64,000 nt of DNA from Dugong dugon (GCA_030035585.1 CM057469.1:64621501-64685500); one strand, 5' to 3'. Shown: positions 32,814-44,575, counted from the first letter of the stretch. Notes: generated by a model from the letters alone, not told the origin. Numbers and translations: made by a program.

Positions 32814-33013
32814 AGTCCTGCTGGTGCAGTGGTTAAAGTGCTTGGCTGCTAACCAAAAGGTTGGTGGTTCAAACCCACCAGCTGCTCTGTGGAGGAAAGA
32901 CGTGTCAGTCTGCTTCCGTAAAGATTGGAAACCCTATAAGGCAGTTGTACTCTATCCTATAGGGTTGCTGTGAGTTGGAACTGAATAAACAGAAATCGGT
33001 TTTGTTATTTGGT
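32814..33013 (+). repeat. AfroSINE with target duplication
   Basis: Head 'gtcctgctggtgcagtggtt', tail 'agttggaactgaataaacag'. Approximate flanking repeats 'tatgttttagtctatg' (32798-32813) and 'tatattttagtcatg' (33014-33028). Confidence 0.9.
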
Positions 33014-33224
33014 TATATTTTAGTCATGTAAAAATATTTACTCCCACATTAAGAGATGAATTTGTACTCTCAACTTTTTGAAGGACAACCTATTGAAGAA
33101 TGGATGTTATTGATGGCAGAATCAGACATCCTAAATTGCATGTTACTAAACAAGCCCAGAATGAATACCAGATTATAAATCCAAAAATGTCTGTAAGAAA
33201 ACACACTTACCAATAAGAACCTCT

Positions 33225-33440
33225 TATATTTATGTGGCACTTGACATATCTCGAAGCTCTTTAACTCCCACTGTTATAGCTGACGTTCACGATGACACAA
33301 CGAAGAAGGAGGTACAAGTATTGCTATCATCTGTACTACATATAGAAAAACTGAGATCCAGGAAATTATATTATTTGTGGAAAACCATGACGCGGCATAG
33401 AAACAGCATCATGCCTCTGCATTTCTAACCCTTTCTAATG
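33225..33440 (+). repeat. Possible MIR remnant
   Basis: 'cttatatttatgtggcactt', 'gaagctctttaactcccact' and 'atagaaaaactgagatccag' follow MIR order loosely. Weak. Confidence 0.35.
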
Positions 33441-34365
33441 TGATGACTGTGAAAATGTTGAGTTCTGTGTCTCGGACACGCACATAAATTCCTGAATTAT
33501 GTTAAGATTTCTGATTTGGACTCAGACTTGCATTCTAAAGGAGAAAATGCATAGACATTTTTGCTTTTCACACATTTATACACAAACTGCTTTCGTTATA
33601 AAATTAGCTCTTGGTAGCAATGTTGGTGCCATGTGTGGTCTGATCCTTGGGTGAGAATATTGGGCTTAGATGAAAATGCGAGTTATCTGAGCAGGAAGTT
33701 TCTCAATCATGCTGAATTTACAATGAGCACATTTTGGGATATGTGGTCAGATCATAGGGAGTTGGGCCAAACATACTAAAGAGGCTGCCTCTCGTTTATT
33801 TTCATTTTTTTCTGAACTCTTTGAGAGACATGCCTTTTTATGAACTTAGATTTTTACCTTTAAATATCTGAAATGCTTTTGTTTCTTCTTGGTTTGTTAT
33901 CTATGCCCTTGAATATGAGAACTACTTTTCCTACAAATAAGTGAAGAATTAAACATTCAGACACAGAGGCGATCCCAAACACGCATATGATTCATGTAGA
34001 ACAAAGTCAGTAACTCACTATTTTGGATTTTGTTTTTCATGCAGCTGTTTCGGCATCATGCAGAAAGGGGAAGAGCCATAGGCTGACCTCCAGGTGTGCT
34101 GAATCTCCCAATTTCTAATGCCTCAGTTGATGAAAGGCAAAGCATATTTTCTGTTTTCCTCCGATCATAGGGGAACAGCTACACTGACAGCATACAACCT
34201 ATGAACAGATACTCTGTTTTTCAGAATTAAATTTAGCAAAGCAAAGTATTATTGTTTCCTAGTCTAAGATTAAAATAACAAAATTATGTTTATTTTAAAA
34301 GAACAATGAGTAGAGTTTAAACTCAAATTATCAGTACATAATTTGAGTTTGCATATATAGATGAA
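33441..34365. other. Unique spacer
   Basis: AT-rich sequence without recognisable repeats, RNA genes or exons. Confidence 0.5.
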
Positions 34366-34369
34366 CAGC

Positions 34370-34545
34370 GGTGCTTCTCCCACATTAATGTGCACCTGAA
34401 GTATCTGGAGACCTCGTTAAAATACAGACTCTGATCCTGTAGGTCTTAAGCATGGTCTGAGATTCTACATATCTAACAATCCCCCAGGTGATGCTGATGC
34501 TGCTGGTCCACAGACCACACATTTAGTAGCGAGATTCCAGAAACC
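34370..34545 (-). mobile_element. MER5-like hAT MITE
   Basis: 'acctgaagtatctggagacc', 'ctgatcctgtaggtcttaag' and 'ggtgatgctgatgctgctgg' followed by 'cacagaccacaca' match the non-autonomous Charlie-related MER5 consensus in order. Terminal repeats are degraded. Orientation by analogy only. Confidence 0.6.
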
Positions 34546-35134
34546 ATTTAGAAATCTCAGATTAGGCCATGGCATTGGTGGCCAACTATTCAATAGTGGA
34601 TTAATGTGCTTCTCCACTGAGTTTTTCCTGTTTCATTTTTTGCCTTTTCCCCTTTTTTGTCAACCCTCACCCTTACTCTCCCAGTTTGCTTTACTATCTC
34701 TTGACTTCATATGAATCCCATGCTATTGCCAAACTCTAGGCAATACCTTTGAGAAGGGCCATGACAGTCCTGATTTCTTAACACTAGCCAAGAATGAGCA
34801 AATCAGAATCTATAAAAATTCAGTTGAACCACTACAGCTCCTAATCAAAATGCTGCTTCCTGCTACCTCATTTAACTCTTCATGGTACTGCATTTGACTT
34901 TAATCTGCAACTTTAACTTTGATGTGCTTTTACTTAACTCTTGGATTTTTTTGCCCAAAAACATAAATAATTTTTTTTCTTCTTTGTTGTATTTTTATGT
35001 CAAAATGAATTTGAAATTTATCTGCTGTTTTTCTAGAATATTTGCTTAGTGTTCTGCTGGAGGAATCTAGTTAGAGAACCTTTTCCCGTAGTGTTGTTCT
35101 TCAGGCAGCACCAGTGTGAATAAGTATAATTAGG
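34546..35134. other. Unique spacer
   Basis: No gene or family recognised. Confidence 0.45.
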
Positions 35135-35145
35135 TAAGACATTTA

Positions 35146-35348
35146 GAGGCCCTGGGTGGTGAAAATGATTGATGTGCTTGGCTACTAACTGAAAGGTTGG
35201 AGATTCAAATCCACCTCACAGATGCCATGGAAGAAAGACCTGGTGATCTACTTCTGAAAAATCAGCTATTAAAAACTCTGTGGAGCACAGTTCTACTCTG
35301 TCACATGAGGTCGCCATCAGGTGGAATAGGCTGTATGGCAACTGAAGA
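35146..35348 (+). repeat. AfroSINE with target duplication
   Basis: Head 'aggccctgggtggtgaaaat', tail 'ggtggaataggctgtatggc'. Flanked by 'taagacattta' (35135-35145) and 'taagacatcta' (35349-35359). Confidence 0.9.
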
Positions 35349-35469
35349 TAAGACATCTATCCTTTCAGGTATCCAGTGGCCAAATTTTAAGCAATTTGAC
35401 TACTTAGAAAGGAAACGTTTTGATAAGGTTAAATTATTTTTATATTCTTCAAATAACATCATTAAGTGA

Positions 35470-36228
35470 TGTAAAAATAATGTGGGGGCAGTGTCTGACC
35501 TCCTCCAACCCTGCAAAGGGAAAGAAGAACCAAGATCAACAGTGCAAGGCTGACTCTCATGAGGTGGAGGCCAGACAAGCCTCCTTTCTTAGCCATCTTT
35601 ACCAATTCTGATACCAACCGTCCCTCCCACGGCACTCTCTGTTTCTCTGCTGGGTTCAGTAATTGCAATGGCCACACAGAACTCACAGACCGTTCTCATG
35701 ATTATGGGGTTTGTTAGGGAAGTACCAATTACACTTCAGGCTCAGGAATGCTGAAGGATACAGTTCTTCTGTCAGGACAGCCTCTTCCTGGCCTTACTGG
35801 CTGGCATGCCTCTCCCTGGTCCTAGGCCTTTGCACAAAGGCACTCAGCTTTCTCTCTCCGTGGGCCAGAAAGCCCACTGTGTCATCTCCTACTGTCAGTC
35901 TCTGCTGCTGGATCTCTGCTGCCACCACTTCTCACTGTCTTCAGGGTTACAGCTCACTCCCTGTCGCCTGGGTGCAGGAGCTCCTCAGTGCAGGGATCTC
36001 AGGTCCAAAGGACATGCTGGCTCCTGGCAGTTCTTCCCTGGTGGTGGCGGGTTCCTCTCTTTTTCCTACCTCTAGGGTAGCTTATTTCAAACCCAGAGGG
36101 TTGGGAAACTGACCAATCCCCTTGGTAGGCTACAATTACCATATCTGCACAGTCCCGCCCAGTCAAGTGGGTGGGAGTTACAAGACCGTGGCTATAAAGT
36201 CTGCACAAAAGTGATCCATCACACCGCA
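35470..36228 (-). repeat. Solo LTR, ERVL-like, with 5-bp target duplication
   Basis: 759 bases bounded by TG ('tgtaaaaataatgtggggg') and CA ('catcacaccgca'), with exact flanks AGTGA at 35465-35469 and 36229-36233. Five-base duplications are usual for ERVL and MaLR. Minus-strand reading is favoured by a block 'agcatgtcctttggacct' also seen in the plus-strand MaLR-like LTR at 44860. GC content is higher than its surroundings, which creates spurious open frames (such as 35711-36112). Confidence 0.75.
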
Positions 36229-36233
36229 AGTGA

Positions 36234-37746
36234 CTATCTACTTCATCCTGGTTTTGGTATTTATATTTCTTCTGCTGTTAGACAAAAGATTAAATTAAGC
36301 TGCTCTTGCTTCCTTGGTCCAAATTAAGCATCATATGGCTGTGAAATAGTGAGTAGTCAAGGTTGAAATATTTTAACCTGATTTGAGGGGTTGTAAATAT
36401 TTATGGAAACTTCTGCTGTACTTTCTTTTAGTATTCTCTGGGTCTTTTTCTTCTTACAAATGTTTCTTTTCTGTTATTCCTGAGTTCTATTTAAAAATAT
36501 CCCTCAGGCTGTGCTAATGACTGACTTGACACTTCATTTCATGAAAGCAAGTACCTTACAGTCATTTGACTTCAGGAAATTATCTTATTGACCTTAGGAA
36601 ATAAAATCAAGGAGAAGGCACAAGGAATAATAATTTATTTCATAATTCCAGCTTCTTAACCTAGGTGAATACATGGCTTTTACAGGCACATCAAATTATC
36701 TATTAAGATCTTCAATTATGAAAATTATTAGGCCTACCAGACATCATATTTTTTAGCTGTATCTGTATATTCAGTTTCAACTCTACTTCCAACTCTTGGG
36801 TGGTCTCAAATTGAGAAAATTAATTAAGCCCTTTGAAAAGCATCTGCCATCCACATTTTGTCTTGGATGAAAGGACTGATTCTTTACTTAAGGAAAGTTA
36901 ATACCCAAAGGCTGCATATTAGCACTGTCTTGAATTAGAACTTGCCAAATCTGAAAATTGGCTATTCACATGCCATCTTTTTTAATCACTTATGAAAATT
37001 TAAATTAAACTGGATTAATAATTTATGTAGAAAGTTCTACCAGTGAAGCTTAGAATTTTAAAGTTTTAAAATAAAGTAGTGGAAATATCAGAAAATGAGT
37101 CCTTGGATATACTATTTTAAATATTGTTTTAAAAGACATTAAAAACAATAGAAAAAAAATCCTTTCTTAGGGATTTGTCTTAGATTGATATATAGCTGAG
37201 GCAGTAAAATGTGTGAAAAATAGGCTAAAAAGACAATAGAATCACCCTACCTTCCCCATTATTTTTTTGGACTCTGGTCATTGTTTGAGTCAATTTCTGC
37301 TTAAAAATAGGGGGAGGAGGTATGTGGGGGAGAATAGTAATATCAGTTGGCTGCTTTAATGGATGACAGTTATGTTGAAGATTTCCAATTTAAATTTTGA
37401 CATTAGAAATAGGCTCAGGGAATGAAAATAGAACAATAAAAATATGCTTCATAGCCCACTGAGAATGGAAACAGTTAGATAGTGGGCACAATCAAGAGTG
37501 AAGCATGCTAGAACCTGGGCTGCAGGTCTAAGTAGGAGGAAAAGAAAGTGGAAATAGATAGAGCTCAAACCTGAATACTAAAATGATAGTAGATTTGGTC
37601 TTCAAGTTGACAAGTACCCAGACCAATGTAGCCAAGAGCATCTGGAGAGGTCTGAGGGCATGGCAGGGAGAAGAAGCTTTGAAATCATACTGGAAGATAT
37701 TTCTTCTTGTTTAGAGCAGAGCTCCTTCCAGCAGCTGGAGATGAAT
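36234..37746. other. Unique AT-rich spacer
   Basis: Contains no recognised repeat, exon or RNA gene. Confidence 0.5.
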
Positions 37747-38090
37747 GGTCTGATTTTCATTAAATTCTTTCAGGGAGTTTTCTACCAATGTTTTCAGTTC
37801 ATTTATATCATTTCACACTCACATCCTCTCCTGGAGCCCTGGTGGTGCAGTGGTTGAGCGGTTGGCTGCTAAACAAAAGGTCAGCAGTTCAAATCCACCA
37901 GCCATTCCTTATAAACCCTATAGGACAGTTCTACTCTGCCCTATAGGGTCACTATGAGTCGGAATCCACTTGTAGGCAATGGGTTCTTTTGGTTGTGATC
38001 CTTAGTTTTGATCCTCTCCTTGAGCTAGGATCAAATCAGCTCCCAAAGGAGTGAGGAAAACTCAAATAACTGATGTATTTCATCTGATTT
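37747..38090 (-). repeat. Unclassified repeat unit, copy 1 (split by SINE)
   Basis: About 160 bases, without the inserted SINE, homologous to 39459-39617: shared 'cattaaattctttcag', 'gagttttct' and 'aaggaaaactcaaatga'-type blocks. On the minus strand both copies can be read as KTL-ENSLKEFNE, suggesting coding origin. Family not recognised. Confidence 0.6.
37831..38010 (+). repeat. AfroSINE with target duplication
   Basis: Head 'ggagccctggtggtgcagtg', tail 'gtcggaatccacttgtaggc'. Target repeat 'atcctctcc' at 37822-37830 and 38011-38019. It splits the unit described at 37747; the empty site is preserved in the second copy at 39534. Confidence 0.93.
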
Positions 38091-38960
38091 CATTGTATAT
38101 AGTGAAAACCATTTGGATCGTTTTCCTAGACCTCTTTTCTAGGAAGTCCCATCACAGCTTTCCTTCCACTTGTTTGCAGCTGGAACAGCCATATGCCTAT
38201 TACCCAGCATGCAATATATTTGTCTAGGTATGGGGCTTGATCTCAGTTCAGCTAATCACAGTAATTTTCTTAAGAATTTGAAGTTGTGATTAGGAGATTT
38301 AAGCTTCCATCCATAGACTAAGAATGAAAGAGATTTCCATTTTCACGAAGACTGTAGACTAGGAAGCAAAAAATGTTGATCTTCAGCAAGAATGAAGAGC
38401 GGTGTCGACCCTAAAGGTGTGAATGGTTGACTGAATGAGTTTTCTACAGTGCCGTAGTCTTTGGTTTCAGTCTTAAGGCCCAGTTATATTCTTGCCCTTG
38501 GGTTTCCTGACATCTTTCTTCCAATCCCCAAGGATCTAAATCCCACAGATAGAGGTCTGGCCAGGGCCAGCCATAGAAACAGACACGCAGATTAGACAGG
38601 TTTTTGGGCAGCTGCTGATCATAACCATCACATCATATGGTAATAAGCCTCCCTTTTTCTTTGAATTATTTAATACATTTCATTTTAATAAGAAAAGACA
38701 CAATTACTTTCCTTAGTGTCACTCCCATTTTCCTGGAGCAACTGGGAAGTTGTCCAAATATTTGTCTCAGGTGCCATGTGAAGCCTAACTATTTTCTTTA
38801 TTTATAGTATATGCATCGAGATTGAATCAGTCAGTCAACAACTACTTAATGAAAAACTACTATTTCCCAGCACTATCATTAGCTGGGAAAACAAAAGTGG
38901 GAATAATGCCCTTTTCTTAACTCACAGGAGCAGAGAAAATAACAAGTGGCCAAGCATCCT
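38091..38960. other. Mostly unique spacer with an old repeat-like tail
   Basis: 38815-38945 ('tcagtcaacaactacttaat', 'ttagctgggaaaacaaaagt') looks like a very old mammalian repeat of a kind ending in last-contribution phrases such as 'ctcacaggag', but I cannot name it. No gene seen. Confidence 0.4.
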
Positions 38961-39170
38961 GTAAAAGCCCTGATGACTCACTGGTTAAGTGCTCGGCTGC
39001 TAACCGAAAGGTCAGTGGTTCAAACTCACCAGCCGATCCACAGGAGAAAGATATGGCAGTCTGTTTCCATAAAGATCTCAGCCTTGGAAACCCTATGGAG
39101 CAGTTCTACCCTGTCCTATAGGGTCCTTATGAGTTGGAATTGACAGCAACGTATTTGGTTTTTGGGTTTT
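38961..39170 (+). repeat. AfroSINE-type SINE
   Basis: Head 'aaagccctgatgactcactg', B-box-like 'cagtggttcaaactcacc', tail 'atgagttggaattgacagca' with ggtttttgggtttt. Confidence 0.92.
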
Positions 39171-39262
39171 AAACATCTATGATAAACTCTATGGAATCAT
39201 TGAGATGCATCTTTAAAATGATATATATTATGTTGATTCTTAGGTTTCATTTAATATATTGA

Positions 39263-39298
39263 ATTATATATATATATATATATGTATATATAATATAC
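39263..39298. repeat. (TA)n microsatellite
   Basis: Alternating TA run of about 36 bases with a central 'tatgta' interruption. Confidence 0.9.
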
Positions 39299-39458
39299 CG
39301 CATGTGATCTAAACAATGAGAACGATAGTGAAAAAAAATGTTGCCATTAAGGAAGTAAAAATTAACACTAACACCAAGGGCTGTCGAGATCATTGCTCTG
39401 AAAGTCTCTCTCATGACTTCTCTTTGATTTTTTATGTTCTCTGATGCCTCAGAATAGT

Positions 39459-39617
39459 CTGATTTTTCATTAAATTCTTTCAGTGAGTTTTCTATCAATG
39501 TTTTAGTTCGTTTACATTGTTTCACACCCACTGATCCTCTCCTTCAGCTAGAATCAAGTCAACTCCTAAAGGAATAAGGAAAACTCAAATGACACTGATG
39601 TATTTCATTTGATTCTG
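39459..39617 (-). repeat. Unclassified repeat unit, copy 2
   Basis: Uninterrupted counterpart of 37747-38090. A 94-codon minus-strand frame (39531 to 39247) runs through it: KTLIENSLKEFNEKSDYSEA, then a Lys/Glu-rich helix-like stretch. It may be a fragment of an old element ORF (coiled-coil composition) or of a gene; unresolved. Confidence 0.55.
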
Positions 39618-39985
39618 ACTTCCAACCTCAAATTAGAGGTTTGTACAAATATTCAGGGTTTTAAAAATAATAAGATATCACTTTTCTTATTTTCTTATAT
39701 TCATGAAAGCAGAAAGAATTTCAATTACAAGGACTTTTCTCTCTCCACCCTCCCACTTCCCAAAGCCACTTCCTTTGGGGCAGTTACCAGTTCCAGATTG
39801 CTACAAACATTGATCTCTTCAGATCATTGTTATGAAATTCAGCAAGCTCTCTGCCTCTCAACTTTCACATCCATTCCTTTGCCTACCGCTCTTTGCAGCG
39901 TTAGGGTAGAAGACTCCATTGCGGTCATGAGCAAAGATGATGCTATCATAAAGTGTTCAGAAAAGACACAAGCATTTTAGTTATA

Positions 39986-40198
39986 AAACCAACCAAATCA
40001 AACTCATTGCCATCAAGTTGAATAGTGACTCATAACGACCCTATCGGACAGAGTAGAATGTCCATATAGAGTTTCCAAGGTTGTAATCTTTATGGAAGCA
40101 GACTGCCACATCTTTCTCCCGAGGAGCAGCTAGTGGGTTTGAACCTCCAATCTTTCGGTTAGCAGCCAAGTGCTTAACCATTGTGTCATCAGAACTCT
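39986..40198 (-). repeat. AfroSINE-type SINE
   Basis: Reverse copy from 'aaaccaaccaaatcaaactc' through 'tttccaaggttgtaatcttt' to the head 'ttaaccattgtgtcatcaga'. Confidence 0.92.
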
Positions 40199-41159
40199 GC
40201 TGAACACATTTGAGCTGTTCTTTCATGCCATTTTCCAGAATATTAGGGCATCTAATTAAATTATGCATGCTGCCTTGACCAAATAAGCCATTTGTTTCAT
40301 TTTAATAGGGAGTGACATTTATTTTCTTATCTGAAAAGAATTCCATAGAGCTTTCATTGTAATAAAGGCTAATTTTATCTCTAATAGGGTAAATATATAC
40401 ATATAACCATGCAATTTCTGGGTTTTTTTTTTTTCAAGTTTGTCCTTTTAAATTAATGAGGCAGATTTTCTTTACCTGCATCTTAAAATTAACAATAGTC
40501 TTGGTAACTAAATTCAACTTTTCATCTTGGTTTTATGGCATATGTTCTTGTCATATCCCCAATCTGTGAACTGAACATGTCATTTGAATGCAGAATTTAG
40601 AATCAACATAATTATTTTAAGTGGATTCTTTTGATGTTTCAGATGACTATTGAGATTTATACAATTGGGTCAAATTGCAATTTACAAACTTATGTGCATA
40701 TTGAAAGTGATTTCTTTGGCAGTGATATGTTTTCAACAGATGATGATGATGGCAGTTATCCTTTGCTGGTCTGAATTTAATTTTAGTCATTTTTATTCAT
40801 GATATTCTAACCCATGGCATATTAAAGAATACTTAACTTCTAAAAGTGCTGAATTTTCTCTGAGATGTGGTTTATCATACTGTTAAATAATATACATCAT
40901 AAGCAAACAATTCGTGTAGAAAAATGTGCCTGTTCTTTAGAGGGAGGTAAAGAGATAAGCCGTCCAAGGTAAAGGAAATAGAGCATAGATAATGCAGGTA
41001 TGAGATATTCTCTTGCTTAAGTGATGCATTAAATCAATATTCTGCAGTCTTTTTCTTGTTATGTTATTTACTAGGATACTGTCACAATTTTCCACTAAAT
41101 CGTCTACTTCAGACAATATAGTTTTCTCAGTTCCCAATTTCATTTGATTAGTATTCTAT
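40199..41159. other. Unique AT-rich spacer
   Basis: No gene, RNA or repeat recognised. Confidence 0.5.
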
Positions 41160-41345
41160 GCATGCAAATAATCAACTATTTCTAGCATGACACTCTTCTG
41201 CTCAACAACCTTCAATGGTTCCCTATCTCCTGTCACATCCCATGTAATCATCTTTGCCTTATTTTAAGATCTACAACACTTAGTTCCTTCCTTAACTCTG
41301 CAACATTATTTTCTAATATTCTTCAACATTGTGGGCCAGTGCAAT
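41160..41345 (+). mobile_element. L2 LINE fragment
   Basis: 'caaccttcaatggttcccta', 'ttattttaagatctacaaca' and 'ttaactctgcaacattattt' match the L2 3' region in order. Further faint L2-like text lies at 41500-41590. Confidence 0.5.
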
Positions 41346-41399
41346 CAGGGTTGCATCTCACCGACGTATAAATGAATCATGTTATTTTCACCTACCTTG

Positions 41400-41485
41400 A
41401 CTTTCTCCTCCTCCTTTTCCTCCTCATTCTGCTCTTTCTTCTTCTCCTCCTCCTCCCTTCTCCTCTGTGTGTATGTGTGTGGAAT
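41400..41485. repeat. (TCC)n / CT-rich low-complexity stretch
   Basis: Pyrimidine-rich run (repeated tcctcc, ttcttc) followed by a short (TG)n. Confidence 0.8.
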
Positions 41486-41600
41486 GCCCTTTCTCCTTAC
41501 CCCTCCCGTTGCTTCAATCTTAAAAGGCTGATGACTTTCCTTCCTAAAACTTTCTTTTAGTCCCTACAAGAAAATTGATTGCCTTCTTTAAGAAACACAT

Positions 41601-41810
41601 AAACCAAAACCAAACCTGGTGCTGCAGAGTCAATTTTGACTCATAGTGACCTTATAGGATAGAGTAAAACTGCTACATAGGATTTCTAAGGCTGTAATCT
41701 TTATGCAAGCAGATTGGCACATCTTTCTTCCACGGAGCAATTGGTGGATTAGAACTGCCAACCTTTCAGTTAGTAGCCTAGCACTTCACCACTGTGCCAC
41801 CAGGCTCCTT
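41601..41810 (-). repeat. AfroSINE-type SINE
   Basis: Tail side 'aaaccaaaaccaaacctggt', middle 'tttctaaggctgtaatcttt', head side 'accactgtgccaccaggctc'. Confidence 0.92.
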
Positions 41811-41864
41811 TCTCCATACATAATCACCACATAATGTTGGTCTCATTTATTTTCTCTGTATGCA

Positions 41865-42013
41865 TAATAGCCATTATCATATATTGGGTGGTTTACTATT
41901 TCCAGTCACTTGACATATATTAACATAGTGAGATAAAACGATTTGTCCACTCTTACGCATGTACCAGAGTCAAGAAACCAACCCATGTTTATCTGGATTC
42001 AAAAACTCAGTCC
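41865..42013 (+). repeat. MIR SINE remnant
   Basis: 'cataatagccattatcatat', 'tgacatatattaacatagtg', 'aagaaaccaacccatgttta' and 'ctggattcaaaaactcagtc' follow MIR order; continues after the AfroSINE. Confidence 0.5.
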
Positions 42014-42028
42014 CTTCATCCTACTAAA

Positions 42029-42201
42029 TGAACCAATTGCTGTCAAGTCAGTTCCAACTCATGGTGACTCCATGTACGTCTGAGTGGAACTTAGAAAGCA
42101 GATCACCAGGCCTTTCTTCCGAGGCACTTTAGGTGAGTTTGAACTGCCAACCTTTTGTTTAGTAGCGGAGCACATTAACAGTTGGCACCACCTAAGGACT
42201 A
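42029..42201 (-). repeat. AfroSINE with target duplication
   Basis: Tail side 'ttgctgtcaagtcagttcca', head side 'ggcaccacctaaggac'. Flanks 'cttcatcctactaaa' (42014-42028) and 'cttcatcctattaaa' (42202-42216), one mismatch. Confidence 0.93.
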
Positions 42202-42216
42202 CTTCATCCTATTAAA

Positions 42217-43026
42217 CTCCCCCTATCTGGTATGGGTAATTCCTCCCCTGATTGTTAAATTCCATGTATTAAATGAAGGCGCAAACGTGTAACACTGGCA
42301 GGGATTGAGTCAGTGAGTGCATTCCCTGTTTTTAAAACTGCTATGCTAATTGAGGGTTAGTGTCTTGCTGAACTAAAATCGCTTCTTTTTGTTACTTAGA
42401 GCTCTATAATTCCTTGATCGATAGTTTACAATTCTTTATTTTTCAAAGAAGATGGTAAAACACTAAGGATATACTTGGCATTGAGTAAAAACATCATTTT
42501 GATTAGAAATGCATTAATTCAAACCATGATTATAAAGAATCTTGGCAACCAATTTGATTTACTTATATTGGACCTTATATTCTAATTTATATTGGAAAAA
42601 TGTACAGATTTGCAACGAATGTCATAAACTCTTTCAGGTAAGTTTACGAAAGTGCCTAACGTATAGTGAGTGTTCAAAAATGCTTATTTGATGAATAAAT
42701 AACCCAGCTTCTGAAATGAACAGGATGTTACACTATACTTACGAGAGGGAAAGACAAGGCATTTTGTATATATCAAACTTTAAGATGACAGATGCATAAG
42801 GTGACATTCAAAAACAGTCACAACAATAAATATTAATAAGATAGATATTTTTATCTTTTATTTTAGCTACTCCTGAATGTTCAGTGACTTCCTAGTACTA
42901 GTGGATCATCTTATTCAGGTCACTAGAAAATGGCTAAAATGCCTTGCCTGTACCCTCCCTTCCCTTGGGGTGAATATTGAAAATCTTTAGGTTTTGTTTT
43001 GTATTGTCGTTGTTCATGATGATAGG
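42217..43026. other. Spacer with an L2-type 3' end near 42590-42710
   Basis: 'agtgcctaacgtatagtgag' and 'tgcttatttgatgaataaat' resemble an L2 terminus on the plus strand. The remainder is unassigned. Confidence 0.45.
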
Positions 43027-43525
43027 TGATGTAGTAGCTGAATGTTGCCTCCCAGGCCCCACTCCGTAAAAATAGTTGGCCTTGAGCCTGTGATTATTAC
43101 CTTATATGGTAAAATATGTGATTAAATTAAAGGTTTTCAGATTGAGATATTATCCTGGATTATTCTAGTGGGCCCAATGTAATGACAAGTGTCCTTATGA
43201 AAGAGAGGCAGAGGGATATCTGACACAGACTGGAGAGGAGAAGACACACACACATAGAGGATAAGGTGATGTGAAGACAGAAGCAGAGGCTGGAGGGATG
43301 TGGCCACAAGTCCATGGAACATAGGCAACTACCAGAAGCTGGGAGAGGCCCAAAGCAGATTTTCCCTGAGAGCCTCCAGAGGGAGTACAGCTCAGCTCAC
43401 TCCTTAATTTCAGTCCAATGGTGCTGAGTTCAGACTTCTAGCCTACAGCATTGAGAGAATAAATTTCTGTTGTTTTAAGAAATCAGTTTTGTGGTAATTT
43501 GTTATGAAGGCCATAGGAAACTAAT
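43027..43525 (+). repeat. MLT1-type LTR (ERVL-MaLR)
   Basis: Ordered blocks of the MLT1 consensus: 'gtgattaaattaaaggtttt', 'gagatattatcctggattat', 'gggcccaatgtaatgacaag', 'gaagcagaggctggagggat', then 'aataaatttctgttgtttta' and 'tggtaatttgttatgaaggc'. Plus strand. No clear target duplication. Confidence 0.85.
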
Positions 43526-43526
43526 T

Positions 43527-43851
43527 CAGGTAGTCCCTGATTTATGACTGGGTTCCATTCCAACCACTCAGTCATAAGTCAGTTCTGACATAAGTCAAAT
43601 ACCTCATTTCAAATTAACAACTGTTACTTCTTATGGTACGAAACACTGAATAAGATCACTCTATAGGCCTGGTCTACAATGAAGTCCGCAACAGTGTTTT
43701 AACACTGAAGTTGGAGTCCTAATGGCTGTTGGCAGCGTATGCAATGCAACTGTAGTAAGTTGTTACAGAGTTTGAACAATGTCCAGACCGAGGAGCATTA
43801 AGTGCCCTTCGTGGTAACTCAAATATGTTGCAAGTCCAGGACTATCTATAC
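43527..43851. mobile_element. Tigger-type MITE (Tc1/mariner-pogo)
   Basis: About 325 bases with imperfect terminal inverted repeats: left 'caggtagtccctgatttatg', right 'tgcaagtccaggactatcta' (reverse complement tagatagtcctggacttgca). Right flank TA. No coding capacity; a non-autonomous derivative of a Tigger DNA transposon. Confidence 0.7.
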
Positions 43852-44570
43852 AGGTGACTTCTATTTTTACTAAGTTTAGTCTTTTGCAGTATTAAGGAGA
43901 AATTTAAATAAGTTGAAAATAATCTAAAAGTCACATGTTAATTCATCTTTTATTTAAATCATTTATTCATACTTAGAAGTAACTGTTAGCTTTTGTGTAC
44001 AATGTTATTTGTGTCTTGTGCACCATCTTCCCACATAATAAAGATTTAAAATATTGGCTTTGAAATTGAGGGCCATTTTATCAATCAGATTGATCCACTG
44101 TGCAGCTTAATTGGTCAAGTGATTGTTAAAACAGCCCCAAATGAGAAATCAGTATTGCCATGAGGTATACTGCTTTGCAAACACACACCCCAAAGCAAAA
44201 AGCAAAAACGCGCCTTTTATAAAATCTGAGGATAAGCCTAAGAATTTTCTAAATGAGGATAATAGAGGAGGTTTTGATTACAAACCACAGATGTGGGATG
44301 ATTTTTTTCAAAAGGGATGTTTCAGAGGAGCGCTAGTAAATGTTTCTCTGACTCGCTGGGGGTTGGGGGGAACGCCCTGATTTGCAGCATTTGCTGATTT
44401 CCCTGATGTAATACTCCTACTGGGGCCGATGTGACCTCACTGACACAGAGTAGAGAAGACAAGAGCACCATTGGCTCTGCCAGGCTGAAGATCAGGCTCC
44501 AGCCACCACGAAGGGATATTTTTCACTTTTACCCTAGACTTTCAAAACAGATACCCTAGAAATGTGCTTA
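43852..44570. other. Unassigned, partly GC-richer spacer
   Basis: An 85-codon frame at 44123-44380 has no family motif. 44380-44510 ('atttgctgatttccctgatg', 'ggctctgccaggctgaag') has the look of an ancient, possibly conserved repeat, which I cannot name. Confidence 0.4.
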
Positions 44571-44575
44571 CTGTG

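Noticed and set aside
35711-36112. 133-codon plus-strand open frame as a host gene
   Set aside because: Lies inside an LTR defined by TG...CA ends and AGTGA duplications, antisense to its likely direction.
39609-39980. 123-codon plus-strand frame
   Set aside because: No recognisable motif, no splice context; ordinary chance length for unique sequence.
44123-44380. 85-codon frame as a conserved exon
   Set aside because: No motif and no splice acceptor or donor in register; only the sequence downstream looks possibly conserved.
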